NCBI GenBank assembly: GCA_001586965.3
Contig: LUCW03001396.1
Span: forward strand, 1-21,160
Length of the DNA stretch: 21,160 bases
Direction of reading: 5' to 3'
Source of the DNA: Sphaeroforma sirkka
Taxonomy: Eukaryota > Opisthokonta > Ichthyosporea > Ichthyophonida
The translations under genes and the position numbers were made by a program. This document shows, one piece after another, positions 1 through 7,221 of the stretch. Under the pieces are notes generated by a model. That model had not been told where the DNA came from. It did not search any database and was given only the letters and a program-made list of their open reading frames with translations. Position 1 is the first letter of the stretch, and every line of letters starts with the position of its first letter.

Positions 1-160
1 GTTGGGGTGCGGCAGTAGTCCTCCAACAAAATCAGAGTCCAAATTGAGGTAGCGTGAGTGAGATGCATACACCTGGTAAGCACATTTCCTAACGTGCACA
101 AAACCAATTTTATTGCTATATTTTTTGAATAATTACACTCATAGCAGCATAAACTTTCTA

Positions 161-451
161 CACAGTAGTAGATCGCACACAGTAATCTATCAGATTCACA
201 CCTGGGGCAGGGTGATTAGCCCCTGATCCTTCATAAGGAGGAGGCGTGGGTGCGGCCACTAAGGTAACAGAATTTACACAAATATAAGTACGATTAAGAT
301 AGTTGTTTGAAAAGTACTGAACAACCATACATATAAGTTGAGACTTGGTGAGGCCAGAGTCACACTGTACTGGAATAATATTTAGACTCCGTTTGTGTTG
401 CACGGGTACGAAGCCAGACAAAATCACGGGCTGCAATGCAGACGCAGCTTG
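161..451 (-). CDS. Unrecognised open frame, possible terminal exon
   Basis: Minus-strand open stretch of about 97 codons between an in-frame TAA (452-454) and the TAG at 158-160. I do not recognise the family. There is no ATG near its beginning; the first in-frame Met (MVVQYF) leaves only about 56 residues. Just inside the 5' end the strand reads TCTGCATTGCAG before the block PVILSGFVPVQHKR, which resembles a 3' splice acceptor, so this could be a last exon. The composition looks protein-like and not low-complexity, with a proline-rich stretch (APTPPPYEGSGANHPAPG) near the C-terminus and three cysteines. No signal peptide or membrane helix is obvious. It could equally be a chance open frame: random 97-codon frames are uncommon but do occur in a window this size. 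It lies far from the recombinase relic and shows no link to it. Confidence 0.3.
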
Positions 452-454
452 TTA

Positions 455-888
455 TCGGAACAACAATCCTTTCGTCTAGAAGTGGTAATACTCATACGAA
501 GATCGTAATCATGAATCATATTACATAGTCTTCTAAACAAAACACTAAATTTGGGCATAGCCTTCTAAACTGAACATGATTAGGGTCATATCCGTTTTAA
601 TCTTGCGATTTTGATAATAACTATCGTTAACATACAGGGAGCCAGAGCCAAGCACAGCGACCAAACTTGAAAAGCCAAATCACACCCACTATTGTGTGAG
701 TACAAATAACTCCACCAGAACTTGTGGACAATTCCTTTCCCACATAGCAAGGCCAGGCACTACAAGTTGATGGAGTTTAGATCATGATACGTTCGTAAGG
801 CAGATAAGAAAGAGAAGCAAAGTTCTGGCTTTCTGTTCAAAAGCAAGGAATAACGATGGGAGTATTCAGAGCAAACGTTCAGCGGGTA
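455..888. other. Intergenic stretch, no gene seen
   Basis: No convincing coding frame on either strand. The only structure I see is a short direct repeat, CATAG(T/C)CTTCTAAAC, at 524-538 and 556-570 with one mismatch and a 32-bp offset. The rest is moderately AT-rich unique-looking sequence. Confidence 0.5.
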
Positions 889-909
889 ATATATATATAT
901 ATATATATA
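889..909. repeat. (AT)n microsatellite
   Basis: An uninterrupted run of about ten AT dinucleotides. It is the first block of a compound microsatellite that continues with a hexanucleotide array and then further AT and GT runs. Apparent reading frames across it, of the IYIYIY type, are translations of the simple repeat. Confidence 0.95.
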
Positions 910-921
910 CGCACACTGAAT

Positions 922-988
922 ACAGATACAGACACAGACACGACAGACACAGACACAGACACAGACACAGACACAGACACAGACAAAG

Positions 989-990
<2 letters not shown>
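922..990. repeat. (ACAGAC)n hexanucleotide microsatellite
   Basis: About eleven copies of ACAGAC, with an ACAGAT variant at the start, one short interruption (ACGACAGAC) and a terminal AAAGAC variant. The 6-bp period gives alternating TD and VC/LC dipeptides in different frames, which accounts for the open frames seen here on both strands. Confidence 0.95.
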
Positions 991-994
<4 letters not shown>

Positions 995-1040
<46 letters not shown>

Positions 1041-1051
1041 AATGTGTGTGT
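995..1051. repeat. (AT)n-(GT)n compound microsatellite
   Basis: (AT)15 at 995-1024 runs directly into (GT)8 at 1025-1040, then a short imperfect continuation (AATGTGTGTGTC). This is a pure alternating purine-pyrimidine tract of about 46 bp. Such tracts can extrude a cruciform in the AT part or adopt Z-DNA in the GT part; this is general knowledge of the sequence class and was not measured here. Confidence 0.95.
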
Positions 1052-2330
1052 CAACAATATGTGTGTATCCTGCAGATTTACAAATATGCGTGCTGCGGAC
1101 GAATCTGTATAACTACGTCTCAACGGTATCAGAATTTCTAATAGATTGGGTAGATGCCACTGAACGCACCAATGTACGTGGAATTCATATATACGTACAC
1201 TGAGTAGGAGGACGTCGCCACTAACAAGACTACAACCATACGTATCTGGCTGCGAGAACTGGTTGAATGCTCTCAAAATACTGATACAATCGACTGAAGG
1301 GTCTACCCACTATATTCTAAAGCTATCAAGCCCTTTAGATAATCGAGCAAACACTCCAACGCAAAATGACACAATCAACTAATACTGTTCGCAGTATCCA
1401 ACACATCGTTCGATATATACTAATAGGAGAGAGGTAGTATATCTGGACATAAAAACAATCACCGTACGCTACACTATCAATGAAGCATCGACGGACTGCT
1501 ATACAAAGACAAAATACGCATCCTGGAGGCCTGCCTCCGGGTATAGCATACATATATCAGAACGAGGCTGGGGACGACCATAGGGTGAAGGGCGCAGTGC
1601 GGTCGCAACCCCGACGTAACCTGCATAACCACGGCTCGTGATGAAGATATATCAAAGGATTTAGAAGAGTATACATAATAGATAGTAGCAGTAGTAGTGG
1701 TAGTCAATTTGAGATGAAAAATATAATAAATATGAAGATTCAAGATAGTTGAGCTGGAGCGAACTTATCGTTCTAAATATACAGTTGTACACGGTATTTA
1801 CATTATAAATTATTGCGTGTAGCTTCTGTGTTGGGTGCTATAGGTTTCTGATTGGTCGTCGAGAAGAATCCTCTGATTTTCGTGATGATGATTTATGCTG
1901 CTGTATCAAAAAGTTAAATTTATGTACGTTTTACAAAGCCGTTTTTAAAGTATGTACCATATATGATGAACAAGTTTACAGTCCATAAAAAACGTTAAGT
2001 TTTTTAATGATGCATATACGTCATTGAGTGTAACTATTTTTCACATGATATATTTTTATTGTTATTTTTTTAATAATAATAAAAAAGCTAAAACAAAAGA
2101 GTATTCACTATGTACAATACATAAATACATATATACATAATTCAGTATTTAAATATTTATGTAGTAGTATTTTAAAAAAAATTACACACACCTCTTGACT
2201 CCTCTGCTGGATATTAAAAAATTTAAAAAAAACGTTTGCAAATATAAAAATACTGACAATAGGGATAATATTATTTATTTCAAAAATGACAAGTATGTAT
2301 GTTACAATGTATGAACATATGGTATGGCTC
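1052..2330. other. Long intergenic region, no gene identified
   Basis: No recognisable gene. Around 1,510-1,640 the base composition is clearly richer in G+C than its flanks. A short plus-strand open frame there (ATG near 1,480, about 50 codons, containing GGLPPGIAYIYQNEAGDDH) is too short to call. From about 1,890 to 2,310 the sequence becomes very AT-rich, with runs of A and T and little complexity. Minus-strand open frames in that AT-rich part are rich in I, F, N and Y, as expected by chance in such DNA. Confidence 0.45.
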
Positions 2331-2920
2331 TCATAGTCGTTGTAGTGGTTCAGGAAAGATTGATGGGAGGAAGTGGTCAGTAAATTCCGTTTGAAGCTTG
2401 GGCCAAGTGGAGTCGACAATGGAAGATATGCGCTGAGTCAATTCGGGCCGGTGTTGACAAAACACTGTTACTATCGAATGTTCCATATATTCGCTTGCTG
2501 ATACCTACTAAGTAGAGCACCCACCTCTGTGGTACAGATCGGGTCTGCGTCGTGTAGTGCCGCGGAATGGGTTAGTGTAGAGTATGAAATACTGAGAAGG
2601 ACCAGGTTATTCGTCATAATCTGGTCGAGGAGCGAAGATGGGGTTAAGCCAATGCTGCACCAGACCACGGATGAATTTGGTATGTGTTGGCTGGCCTGGA
2701 TCGGAAGTATCATAGGCGGAACCAACAAGCGCGATGATTTGGTTTGAACCGAAATTTTGACGTAGTACTTCAACAGCGTGATTAGCCAGGGTATGGGGAA
2801 CATCTGTTGATGTGTCAGGGACAGGTGAGAGTACGGTGGTTCTTCAGCATGCTGGAGAAAAGATCCAAAGTGTTCGTAGAGGTCCAGATACCGTGGAAGT
2901 CGTTGCACTCGAACGTTTAT
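2331..2920 (-). pseudogene. Decayed protein-coding gene of unknown family
   Basis: Read on the minus strand this region gives four protein-like blocks in order. Block 1 (from 2920) contains RYLDLYEHFGSFLQHAEEPP. Near 2820-2845 the sense switches to another frame, and block 2 (2822-2610, 71 residues) contains HTLANHAVEVLRQNFGSNQ and GQPTHTKFIRGLVQHWLN, ending DYDE at a TAA (2607-2609). Block 3, in the same frame, contains PGPSQYFILYTNPFRG and is closed by two adjacent TAG codons near 2505-2510. Block 4 (2486-2331, 51 codons from an ATG) contains YMEHSIVTVFCQHRPELTQR before a TGA. Blocks 2-4 share one frame. Block 1 is in the neighbouring frame, so one frameshift plus internal stops separates them. 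I do not recognise the family, and no catalytic motif is evident. Introns could explain some breaks, but I see no clean splice pairs. It lies just outside the first satellite copies and is divergent from the recombinase relic. Block 1 alone can be extended as a 145-codon frame, but beyond the shift that frame looks less protein-like than block 2. Confidence 0.42.
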
Positions 2921-2970
2921 TTATTTGATCCCTCTTAATAAAATATTTATACAGTAGTCGTACTTACAGA

Positions 2971-3096
2971 GTTACTGGTAGAAGGCTGCCATTGGTATTT
3001 AACAATACTTTCACCATAGAGCCACTCGTTACTAGTACAGTACTGCCATCGATATTTAATAATGCTTTCAAAATAGAGCCACTCGTTACTGGTACA
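2971..3096. repeat. Outpost of the 57-bp satellite (about 2.2 units)
   Basis: Two and a bit diverged copies of the same 57-bp unit that fills 4416-21160, recognisable by GTTACTGGTA, GGCTGCCATTGGTATTT and ACCATAGAGCCACTCGTTAC. Substitutions (TAACAATAC, ACTAGTACAGTACTGCCATCG, TTTCAAAATAG) mark it as an old edge copy. It ends abruptly after GGTACA at 3096, where non-satellite DNA begins. Confidence 0.9.
3073..3096 (+). repeat. 24-bp direct repeat, left flank of the recombinase island
   Basis: A segment from ATAGAGCC to GGTACA that is part of the satellite unit. It is identical over 24 bp to 4416-4439. The two copies bracket the non-satellite island 3097-4415. It may be a duplicated insertion target, or simply the same satellite phase on both sides of a later insertion. 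Confidence 0.75.
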
Positions 3097-3101
3097 TTGT
3101 T

Positions 3102-3117
3102 TCGGTCGTACGACCGA
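3102..3117. repeat. 16-bp perfect palindrome at the island's left edge
   Basis: TCGGTCGTACGACCGA is its own reverse complement and begins 5 bp inside the left satellite/island junction. Its inner word CGGTCGTACG recurs once at 3410-3419, still upstream of the recombinase relic. Position and symmetry would suit a protein-binding or recombination site, but nothing in the sequence proves a role. Confidence 0.6.
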
Positions 3118-3518
3118 GGTAGTACTCTTCCATGGTGTAGCATACTCATTAAGACCATCCGTCTACTTGATTGGTCACCGGAGATTTGTACACTCACACC
3201 AGGCCAAACACCATTGATTTTAAATCATGATAGTATGGTATTTTTCTGTTACTCTCACCATTCTAGTCGCACACATCGTCGCAGCAAAGACACTTCATTT
3301 ATGACTTTATATGACCAGTCTTCAAATTTTATCTAAATTCGTCATTTGATTGTCATTCTATTGGATGAAAGGCCTAGAATCTTCGAATGTTATTTGAGTA
3401 AAACAAGCACGGTCGTACGTTTTTTGCAGTGTAATAAATATGAACAACACACAAACAAACAAACATGCTTTTGCAACTATTGAGATGAACAGCTAAGACA
3501 TGGTTCAGGCCATAGTAG
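3118..3518. other. Non-coding leader of the recombinase island
   Basis: About 400 bp between the palindrome and the first readable recombinase codons. It holds the second CGGTCGTACG word (3410-3419), an A/C-rich stretch (ACACACAAACAAACAAAC near 3446-3465), and a short plus-strand frame with ATG at 3500 (MVQAIVVKQYEKNKRLPDLL) that stops at 3566-3568 and overlaps the recombinase frame. That short peptide might be the true N-terminus thrown out of frame by an indel. No promoter can be assigned with confidence. Confidence 0.4.
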
Positions 3519-4145
3519 TTAAGCAGTACGAAAAGAATAAGAGACTTCCTGACTTATTGGAGGCCTGATATAGATTGGAGTAGTTATGCACAATTACAAG
3601 ATATTGATATTGAACTGCTTGTGCAGATCATGCCGGCTGATCAATGCAGATACTTTAGGATGCTTGCATACGGTAGAGAAACCCCTGGACCCGATGATCG
3701 TCCTACAATGTGTAGAGAATCTGGACTGCAGTATTTAAAAAAAATCTCATACTTTGTGCCCAGAAATCATATGGAATGGGATACAGTGGACCTAAAAGGA
3801 AATCCAACCAAGTCTCCTGAATTGAATGCACTTTTAAAGGAGATTAAGAGAGCCGAAGTACGAGGTGAGGGTAAAGAATCACAGGCTAAGAGACCATTAG
3901 AGTATGACGAGTTTCGTTCTATAATACGTACAAATCTAGAATATTGTGCCTATCAACATGACTTTCTGCATGCGTTATGGACTTGGACATTTCAGTTGGT
4001 GTGTAGAGTAGATGATGCAACAAACTACAAATACGAAGATTTTAAGGCTCTCGACATGCATCCCGACGATATATTTATACAGGTTTGTTGCAGTAAAAAT
4101 GTATGCAGTCGTGATCAAGTGTCTCGACAGGTTGTGCCAGTGTGA
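3519..4145 (+). pseudogene. Crypton-like tyrosine recombinase, N-terminal half
   Basis: Plus-strand frame open from just after a TAG (3516-3518) to the TGA at 4143-4145, about 208 codons; the first in-frame ATG is at 3630. The order of motifs matches the tyrosine recombinases (DUF3504/Crypton-like) of microbial eukaryotes as I know them. First comes an N-terminal segment with CRYFRMLAYGRETPGPDDRPT, then an SAM-like DNA-binding region with LQYLKKISYFVPRN and GNPTKSPELNALLKEIKR, a basic linker (SQAKRPLEYDEFRS), and the start of the catalytic domain at FQLVCRVDDATNYK. The Arg codon at 4005-4007 (residue 126 counted from the ATG) fits the first catalytic arginine. SKNVCSRDQ, near the end, resembles the conserved stretch following box I. 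The frame then stops: the later H-x-x-R region and the nucleophilic tyrosine are absent, and the family is normally considerably longer. Intact, such an enzyme would cut and rejoin DNA to mobilise its element; this copy should be inactive. The start is uncertain, and an upstream frameshift or exon is possible. Confidence 0.8.
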
Positions 4146-4217
4146 CCCACATTAGGCTGGATGTTTACGATGAATAAGAATACTGGTCGCGATGATAAGT
4201 TAAATACTGATGTTTTA

Positions 4218-4235
4218 AAACCCTAAACCCTAAAA
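4218..4235. repeat. Two-copy telomere-like CCCTAAA motif
   Basis: AAACCCTAAACCCTAAAA, that is about 2.4 copies of the TTTAGGG-type telomere heptamer read on the opposite strand. It sits where the catalytic core of the recombinase should be, between the N-terminal and C-terminal remnants. The tract is short, so chance is possible, but the position at an apparent deletion junction is notable. Confidence 0.6.
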
Positions 4236-4236
4236 C

Positions 4237-4415
4237 AATAATCACAATGATGAAGTGAATCAGCCACTCCTTAATGCACAAGAACTACAGAATCAAACAT
4301 CAGTCTGACAGCAGAGGTTAGACACCTTAAGCAAATGCTGGAGGAAAATCAGGTTCATTACAATACTAGACATCAATAACAGCAAGGTTTTCATAATAGC
4401 TTACGTTGTGACATG
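4237..4415 (+). pseudogene. C-terminal remnant of the recombinase gene
   Basis: After the gap the plus strand is again protein-like. One frame (4237-4305) reads NDEVNQPLLNAQELQNQ before a TGA. It overlaps a second frame (from 4302, the same frame as the N-terminal half) reading SLTAEVRHLKQMLEEN, with hydrophobic residues at heptad-like spacing (L, V, L, L). A TAA at 4377-4379 interrupts it, and the frame then continues as QQGFHNSLRCDM to the satellite junction. A short hydrophilic tail with a coiled-coil-like helix is what I expect at the C-terminus of this recombinase family, so I read it as the far end of the same gene after loss of the middle. One frameshift and one stop show decay. Assignment to the recombinase rests on position and character, not on a conserved catalytic motif. 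Confidence 0.5.
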
Positions 4416-4439
4416 ATAGAGCCACTCGTTACTGGTACA
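4416..4439 (+). repeat. 24-bp direct repeat, right flank of the recombinase island
   Basis: Identical over 24 bp to 3073-3096 and forms the first bases of the main satellite array. The recombinase-relic frame passes through this junction without a stop into the satellite's open plus frame. Confidence 0.75.
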
Positions 4440-4674
4440 AGGCTGCCATTGGTATTTAATAATGATTTCACCAAAGAGCCATTCGTTATTGGTACATTGC
4501 TGCCATTGGTATTTATAATACTTTCACAATAGAGCCACTCATTACTGGCACAAGGCTGCCATTGATATTTGATATTACTTTCACGTTAAAACCACCCGTT
4601 ACTGGTACAAGGCTGCCATTGGTATTTAAGAATACTTTCACCATAGAGCCACTCGTTACTGGTACAAGGCTGCA

Positions 4675-4707
4675 ATTGGTATTTAATAATACTTGCACCA
4701 TAGAGCC
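4675..4707. repeat. Truncated 33-bp unit, copy A
   Basis: A monomer lacking the 24 bp from ACTCG to CTGCC, so that GAGCC joins directly to ATTGGTATTT at 4707/4708. It carries the diagnostic ACTTGCACC in place of ACTTTCACC. The loss is a multiple of 3 and keeps the open frames. Confidence 0.9.
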
Positions 4708-5048
4708 ATTGGTATTTAATAATACTTTCACCATAGAGCCACTCGACTGATACAAGGCTGCCATTGGTATTTAATAATACTTTCACAATAGAGCCACTCG
4801 CTATTTGGTACAAGGCTGCCATTGGTATTTAATAATGCTTTCACCAAAGAGCCATTCGTTATTGGTACATTGCTGCCATTGGTATTTTATAATACTTTCA
4901 CAATAGAGCCACTCATTACTGGCAAGGCTGCCATTGATATGTTGATATTACTTTCACGTTAAAACCACCCGTTACTGGTACAGGGCTGCCATTGGTATTT
5001 AAGAATACTTTCACCATAGAGCCACTCGTTACTGGTACAAGGCTGCAG

Positions 5049-5078
5049 TTGGTATTTAATAATGCTTGCCATGGAGCC
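5049..5078. repeat. Truncated unit, copy B
   Basis: Same GAGCC/ATTGGTATTT junction (5078/5079) inside the second 373-bp block, with GCTTGCCATGGAGCC, so a further 3-bp loss relative to copy A. Confidence 0.85.
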
Positions 5079-7175
5079 ATTGGTATTTAATAATACTTTC
5101 ACCATAGAGCCACTCACGACTGATACAAGGCTGCCATTGGTATTTAATAATACTTTCACAATAGAGCCACTCGCTATTTGTACAAGGCTGCCATTGGTAT
5201 TTAATAATACTTTCACTAGAGAGCCACTCGCTACTGATACAAGGCTGCCATTGATATTTAATAGTACTTTCACCATAGAGCCACTCGTTACTGGTACAAG
5301 GCTGCCATTAATATTTAATATTACTTTCACCATAAAACCACCGTTACTGGTACAAGGCTGCCATTGGTGTTTAATATTACTTTCACCATAGAGCCACTCG
5401 TAACTGGTACAGGGCTGCCATTGATATTTAATAATGCTTTCATAATAGAGCCACTCGTTAATGGTACAAGGCTGCCATTGGTATTTAATAATACTTTCAC
5501 TATAGAGCCACTCGGTACTGGTACAAGGCTGCCATTGGTATTTATAATACTTTCACCATGGAACCACTCGTTACTGGTACAGGGCTGCCATTGATATTTA
5601 ATATTGCTTTCACCATAGAGCCACACGTTACTGGTACAAAGTTGCCATTGATATTTAATAATTCTTTCATCATAGAGCCATTCGTTACTGGTACAGGACT
5701 GCCATTGGTATTTAATAATGCTTTCACCATAGAGCCACTCGTTACTGGTACAAGGCTGCCATTGATATTTAATAATACTTTCCACCATAGAGCCACTCGT
5801 TACTGGTACAAGGCTGCCATTGGTATTTATAATACTTTCACCATAGAGCCACTCGTTACTGGTACAAGACTGTCATTGATATTTAATATTACTTTCATCA
5901 TAGAGCCATTCGTTACTGGTACAGGACTGCCATTGGTATCTAATAATGCTTCCACCATAGAGCCACTCGTTACTGGTACAAGGCTGCCATTGATATTTAA
6001 TAATACTTTCACCATAGAGCCACTCGTTACTGGTACAAGGCTGCCATTGGTATTTTATAATACTTTCACCATAGAGCCACTCGTTACTGGTACAAGGCTG
6101 TCATTGATATTTAATAATACTTTCACCATAGAGCCACTCGTTACTGGTACAAGGCTGTCATTGATATTTAATAATACTTTCACCATAAGAACCACCCGTT
6201 ACTGGTACAAGGCTGCCATTGGTATTTAATAATACTTTCACCATAGAGCCACTCGTTACTGGTACAAGGCTGCCATTGGTATTTATAATACTTTCACCAT
6301 AGAGCCACTCGTTACTGGTACAAGGCTGCCATTGATATTTAATAATACTTTCACCATAGAGCCACTCGTTACTGGTACAAGGCTGCCATTGGTATTTATA
6401 ATACTTTCACCATAGAGCCACTCGTTACTGGTACAAGACTGTCATTGATATTTAATATTACTTTCACCATAGAGCCACTCGTTACTGGTACAAGGCTGCC
6501 ATTGGTATTTATAATACTTTCACCATAGAGCCACTCGTTACTGGTACAAGGCTGTCATTGATATTTAATAATACTTTCACCATAGAGCCACTCGTTACTG
6601 GTACAAGGCTGCCATTGGTATTTAATAATACTTTCACCATAGAGCCACTCGTTACTGGTACAAGGCTGCCATTGATATTTAATAATACTTCCACCATAGA
6701 GCCACTCGTTACTGGTACAAGGCTGCCATTGGTATTTAATAATACTTTCACCATAGAGCCACTCGTTACTGGTACAAGGCTGCCATTGATATTTAATAAT
6801 ACTTTCACCATAGAGCCACTCGTTACTGGTACAAGGCTGCCATTGATATTTAATAATACTTTCACCTTAAAGCCACTCGTTACTGGTACAAGGCTGCCAT
6901 TGGTATTTAATAATACTTTCACCATAGAGCCACTCGTTACTGGTACAAGGCTGCCATTGGTATTTAATAATACTTTCACCATAGAGCCACTCGTTACTGG
7001 TACAAGGCTGCCATTGGTATTTAATAATACTTTCACCATAGAGCCACTCGTTACTGGTACAAGGCTGCCATTGGTATTTAATAATACTTTCACCATAGAG
7101 CCACTCGTTACTGGTACAAGGCTGCCATTGGTATTTAATAATACTTTCACCATAGAGCCACTCGTTACTGGTGCA

Positions 7176-7221
7176 AGGCTGCAATTGGTATTTAATAATA
7201 CTTGCCATTCACCATAGAGCC
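7176..7221. repeat. Truncated unit, copy C
   Basis: Inside the homogenised core: the preceding CTGCAATTGG variant and ACTTGCCATTCACC, followed by the GAGCC/ATTGGTATTT junction at 7221/7222. It shares CTGCAATTGG and ACTTGC with copy A and the following GATACAAGG with the left-edge blocks, so it is a displaced relative of them with a small extra insertion. Confidence 0.85.

Larger units (their letters stand above)
4448..5192. repeat. Tandem 373-bp higher-order duplication at the array's left edge
   Basis: Positions 4448-4820 and 4821-5192 are two copies of a 6.5-unit block. Both carry the same ordered series of unusual variants: CACCAAAGAGCCATTCG, GTACATTGCTGCC, CACAATAGAGCCACTCATT, ACGTTAAAACCACCCG, TATTTAAGAATAC, a truncated unit, CGACTGATACAAGG, and CGCTATTTG. 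Shared rare variants in the same order show the block was copied as a whole. The copies differ by a few substitutions and small indels, so the event is not recent. Confidence 0.88.

Noticed and set aside
760..1276. Open frames on both strands over the microsatellite
   Set aside because: They are translations of (AT)n, (GT)n and (ACAGAC)n, giving IYIY, CVCV and TDTD runs, with no protein-like sequence outside the repeats.
1480..1640. Short plus-strand frame in the GC-richer patch (GGLPPGIAYIYQNEAGDDH)
   Set aside because: About 50 codons, no known family, no supporting start or splice context; only the composition is noted.
2108..2419. 103-codon minus-strand frame in the AT-rich zone
   Set aside because: Rich in I, F, N and Y with no recognisable motif, as expected from AT-rich DNA; its first part overlaps block 4 of the decayed gene in a different frame.
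2529..2747. Plus-strand 72-codon frame opposite the decayed minus-strand gene
   Set aside because: The opposite strand gives longer and more protein-like blocks in a consistent frame; this frame looks like its antisense shadow.
2964..3336. Open frames over the satellite outpost and the island's left end
   Set aside because: They are read through satellite units and then into leader sequence, with no family resemblance.
4218..4235. True chromosome end or healed telomere
   Set aside because: Only about 2.4 heptamers are present and the sequence continues on both sides with the two halves of one gene, so it is at most an interstitial motif.
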